64,000 nt of DNA, taken from the NCBI GenBank assembly GCA_022818135.1, contig JAFMSR010000015.1:30983929-31047928 (forward strand), given 5' to 3'. Positions 59,988-64,000 of the stretch are shown here, piece by piece (position 1 is the first letter of the stretch; every line of letters begins with the position of its first letter). A program made the translations under genes and the position numbers. Under the pieces are notes generated by a model. It ran no database searches, was not told the DNA's origin, and saw only the letters and a list, made by a program, of their open reading frames with translations. Source of the stretch: Saxidomus purpurata. Its lineage: Eukaryota > Mollusca > Bivalvia > Venerida > Veneridae.

Positions 59988-61360
59988 AATACTACTACTA
60001 CTACTACTACTACTACTAATAATAATAATATTCTTTATTTAACGAAGGTAACTCAATAAGCCAACAGGCTCATCTTACTCGAGGCCTTCAAACATATACA
60101 TATTTAAACATGCACAATCAAAGACATGTTAAACAACAGCACAATATATATCATAAAGAAACATGTGCAAGTTTACCCGAGTTAAATATTAACTGAAAAA
60201 TAATATGAAATGTGTTATTTGTTGCTGAGTAGATAGTTTCTGTATTTTGTACGGAAGATATTTAAGCTCTTAGCATTTCGAATTTCAACAGGTATTGAGT
60301 TCCAAATAATCATTCCAGAATATTGAAATGTGTTTTTTGTGTACTTAGTTTTTACTAAAGGATGAGATATATTTTTGTTATGTTTAGATCGTAGGCTGTA
60401 ATTGTTTTTGCTAGCAGCATCATATATATGTAATAAATGTCTCATATAGTGTGGGACTAAACCATTTAAACTTTTATATACTAAAACAGCCCTATTGTAC
60501 TTACATCTTTCCATAAATGGTAACCAATTAAGATCTTTGAAAAGTGGATCAGATGACTGATCAATTTTTTTTATCTAAAATCATTCTTGCTGATCTCTTC
60601 TGCGTGTTTATAATTTTGTTTAAACATTTTGTACTACCCATGCTCCACAAAACAGACCCATAGTCAAAAATTGGTAAAATATAAGCGTTGTAGAATAGTA
60701 CTCTCATTTCTCTATTTAAATATGGTTTTGTTCTTCGGAAAAGGGCTAATTTACAATTTAGTTTATTATATACTCTTTTTATTTGTGGAACCCATGTGGG
60801 ATTTTCATCAACAAGGAATCCAAGAATTGTTTGCTGGGAGACGGGCTCTATGGTTTGTCCGTCAATTGAAATGTTAAGGTGTCTATTGCGGTGTGTATGA
60901 TATGTAGAACCCAAAAGCATGCAGGTGGATTTGTGTGGATTGAGAGCCATGTTATTCAATTTGCACCAAGATGAAACGTTACTTAAATCGGTTTGAAGTT
61001 TATATTCAATAGAGGCCAAGGATTTATTTGCAGCATATAACGTAGTGTCGTCTGCGTACATATAGAGCCTTGTGGTACACCTGTGTTTAAAGTTCCAAAA
61101 CTTGAAGAAATATTGCTAACTTTGACAATCTGATTTCTTTCAGTTAAATAAACAAATTAAGAGCATCATCAGAGAAATGATATAATTTTAATTTCTGCAA
61201 CAATATAGAATGATCTACCATATCAAAGGCCTTACGTAAATCCAAAAATAAACTGCCAATTAAATTTCCATTTTCTATTTCTCTAGACCAGTGATCAATA
61301 AGACGAACTAATGCTGTTTGGCAGGAGTGTTGTTTTCAATTTCATGTGATAATGAGTTTT
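59988..61360 (-). pseudogene. 5'-truncated LINE with deletion in RT and microsatellite tail
   Basis: The minus strand runs from CQTALVRLIDHWSREIENG through LFLDLRKAFDMVDHSILLQK (motif A) to GVPQGS. It then jumps straight to MYADDTTLYA (motif C), missing the usual roughly 20-30 residues between. A 166-codon open stretch with the thumb follows (61061-60561), then the tail IWNSIPVEIRNAKSLNIF (60514-60215). The 3' end at 59988-60034 is an (ATT)n(AGT)n tract, a typical LINE tail, marking insertion into the older LINE. Confidence 0.85.
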
Positions 61361-61371
61361 GACAGGGGGCC

Positions 61372-61590
61372 ATTCAATGCTTCAGTATTCCAGATTGGGT
61401 CTAACATAAGCTGTTTCTTTTAGATTTCAAGATTTTTGTTACTACATAGCACATTTCTTTTTAGGAATTTTAAAGTTCTGATAACTTTAGATGGTGTTGC
61501 TATGATATGCTTTTTAAAGTCATCACGAATTGTAACTCTTAGGTATTTGGCATTGTTTGTAGTTTTCAGTTCAGTATTATGCAGTTTGCA
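61372..61590 (-). pseudogene. Third LINE fragment, RT thumb region
   Basis: The minus strand reads LHNTELKTTNNAKYLRVTIR, DDFKKHI and RTLKFLKRNVL. These match the thumb region (AKYLGVTI.. and RTLGFLRRNL) of a common jockey-type LINE. It is a short relic with one stop, from a different family than its two neighbours. Confidence 0.75.
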
Positions 61591-62529
61591 TTGATAATGA
61601 CTGGGAATACATAGCTGAAAATTTGAGGTTAAGTTATAATACTTCCAAAGGTTCTATTGCTTATGTTCGGAGGTTATTTAATTAGTCAACAGTGATAGGG
61701 TATGTCCCTTTAAAGATTGGCCTGTCTGAAACATGACCACTGTGCAACATTATTTGCAGACATTCATTTCCGCAATGCTTTCTGACTTATTAAAGGGACA
61801 TACCCTATAACTGATGTCTATAACATAAATAATAGAATCTTTGGAAGTATTATAACTTAACCTAAATTTTTCAGCTATGCATTCCCAGTCATTATTGATA
61901 AAATCAGCGATTAAAATATACTGCAGTACCGTAAAGCATTCAATAATCTATGTAGAGTTGTCGTACAATTAATGGGTGGATGCAATTTATTACGAAAAGC
62001 CTCTATACATTTGTATTGATTGTGATAAAATGATGCATTTTTCATCATACTGGTTTTTCTTTGAAATTGTATTTATTTAGCATTTTCGTACGTTCATTGA
62101 ACACATAATCTGTTTCGAGAATATGATCTGCTAGATATAGGGAGTGCCTCTTTAACCTAAAAGTTTCAGGTACATATTCCCAGTCATTATCGATAAAATT
62201 AGCGGTTTAAAGTATACTGCAGTACCGTAAACCATTCAATAATACATGAAGAGTTGTTGTTGTACTATAAAAGGATAGATGCGATTTATAACAGAAAGCC
62301 TCTATATTGATTAATTGTGGTAAAATTAAGCATTTTTCGCCATAGGTTCTTCTTTGAAATTGTATTTATTTATCATTTTACGTTCATAGAACACATAATC
62401 TATGTTTTGAGAATAAAATCTGCTAGATGTAGGGAGTGCCTCTTTAAGTTATATTACTTCAAAAGTATCTATCATCTATATTTTGGAGGTTATTTAGTTC
62501 GACATCAGTTGAAGGATGTGTCCCTTTAA
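61591..62529. mobile_element. Cluster of TTAA-bounded MITE copies
   Basis: A plus-oriented 3' part lies at 61591-61713. A full-length minus copy (61790-62155) runs from TTAAAGGGACATACCC to GTGCCTCTTTAA. A 3'-lacking minus copy lies at 62156-62446 and a plus-oriented 3' part at 62447-62529. The breaks fall at TTAA tetranucleotides, including the internal TTAA of the element itself, which suggests self-insertion. Same family as 12952-13341. Confidence 0.8.
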
Positions 62530-64000
62530 GTCAGTATTCATTGACTGCATCTATGGAAGATGTGTATGAAATGTTTTTGCTATGCTGCCATTCACAACAT
62601 ATCTGTAAATTTAAAATTATTATTATTAAAATGGACAAGAGCTGCCAGTGTCTACACATCGATTGCCCATTCAAAATGAGCGGCAGTTACACATATTGAA
62701 GTACACAAGGTTACAACTTAAACTGCAGCTACGCGAGACGTTCTTCATGCCTGTGGTGTACATGTCTCATTGTACACCTGCAGACTATGCATGGTATAGT
62801 ATGCAGACATGTAGAGTATGCATGGTATAGGCTGCAGACTATTTTCTTTACAACTATCTGTTCTGTTAGAAATATGGTATGGTAAGTGTTTATTAGTTTA
62901 CATTTATTAATGCCCTTGTCTGAACCCAGACGTTTCAGCCACACGACATTTCGGCCTCACTTTATGTCCATTTCGGCCCCAGGATACATATAAGAGTATA
63001 TTTTATTCTTTACATGAAAATAATTTTTTGTTTAACGGAATAATGTAATCTTAATGTCTAATTCCCATTGTCAATGTCGTAAAATACACGATATCGGTAA
63101 CAGTTCAGTTGTAGATTTCATGGCATAAGAGACAGTAAATGTAATAGGTTCTTTTATTTTGTTAGTTGACCATAACTAGAATGCGGAATAAGTACACAAA
63201 GATGTGTCACAGCAGATGTGTGTGGAGGATGTTCCATAAACACGGTACTGTACAGCTGTATGTATGTCAACATGTCTGTGTAACTTTTTTTGTATTAGGA
63301 CAAAATAGCTAAAGAATAAAAAAGTCTAAGGTATGATACTAACCATTTATTTACGTGCATGGAAATTATTCCACACTGGCACACATTAAGTATTAAAGTG
63401 TTATAATACAAATAGAATCTACATAAACACATGACAGATAATTTGTTAATGAATTATTAGCAGTAAAACAATAATAATTATCAATAAAAAATTATTAATA
63501 TACAAATTATTAAATTTAAATTTATTATTTTGCAATACATAGATCACAATTAACATTTTCATAAATAAGCACTATAAAGCAATATTAACAATAAAAATAA
63601 TGTAAATATTTAAATGAAAGACTTTAATTGCATAGTTAAAAATAAGGTGTTCAATAAAGCACTCTAAAACAGGCTATACTTATTTTAAAGAAGTAAACAT
63701 AACTAAAAGCTGGCATTATTTCTAATGGGGTCCAGGTATTTCCAATACATGTTGATTATGAAATTGTATCCATTCTGGCAGTGCAAGTTTAATAAACAAT
63801 GATTTGGAGTACTAATACGCAGTTAGTAGCCACGAAGTCAGGAAAACTCAGTCTTTACAATTAGTTTGTAATTTATTTTACTGTCTGTATTTCTACTACA
63901 CAATATAAACTGTCAGCATAACAATTAAAAAATATAAATAACAAACTTGGCAAAAAAATCAGCGGTACATTTTTCAACACAAGAATTGGTTTTAATTAAT
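62530..64000. other. Intergenic, no gene recognised
   Basis: A head-like phrase 'acaagagctgccagtgtcta' near 62636 may be a family D-type relic. 63400-63620 is extremely AT-rich. No exon or RNA gene is supported. Confidence 0.4.

Overview
This is about 64 kb of AT-rich eukaryotic nuclear DNA, almost certainly from a bivalve mollusc. The grounds are the dense repeat families typical of clam and oyster genomes: elements opening with a GGGCCA..TGGCCC hairpin and carrying tandem 'gaccaagtttcat..gacctagtttttgacc' cores, tRNA-derived SINEs, CR1/L2-like LINEs and Penelope-like elements. A venerid-type clam is plausible, but that is inference. No bacterial-style operons are present, and a 500-bp run of N marks an assembly gap.

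Only two host protein-coding loci are convincing. One is an intact single-exon rhodopsin-family GPCR of 322 residues on the minus strand (26850-27818). The other is the 5' end of an RSF1 homologue (remodeling and spacing factor 1) on the minus strand, rebuilt here from four GT-AG exons (54819-54678, 52837-52740, 52034-51942, 50733-50599). Together they give 156 in-frame residues of the N-terminal domain. The remaining exons lie in or beyond the gap, outside this window.

Layout: 0-4.2 kb holds a 40-bp minisatellite, two interspersed-repeat families and a non-autonomous TIR element. 6.7-15.1 kb holds hairpins, MITEs and a 3.5-kb structure with about 850-bp inverted arms. 15.1-16.3 kb is a decayed LINE. 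17.8-21.7 kb is a nearly full-length CR1/L2-like LINE with only two visible lesions. 24.6-25.5 kb is a Penelope-like remnant with about 310-bp inverted arms and a hammerhead-ribozyme motif, followed by a LINE relic. The GPCR lies at 26.8-27.8 kb. 29.5-43.5 kb is intergenic DNA with SINEs, a MITE and mollusc repeat families. 43.6-47.1 kb is a 182-bp satellite array. The gap is at 47.6-48.1 kb. 48.8-54.8 kb is the RSF1 locus with transposons in its introns. 55.8-62.5 kb is a second copy of the RSF1-intron repeat element, nested LINE relics and a TTAA-flanked MITE cluster.

The genes do not form a pathway. The window is a transposon-rich landscape around two unrelated host genes. The strongest second-look items are the Penelope-like inverted-arm unit with one intact and one broken hammerhead core, the ten-monomer higher-order repeat in the satellite, the barely damaged LINE with TATA-bearing repeats at its 5' end, and the long inverted-repeat structure flanked by AATAA.
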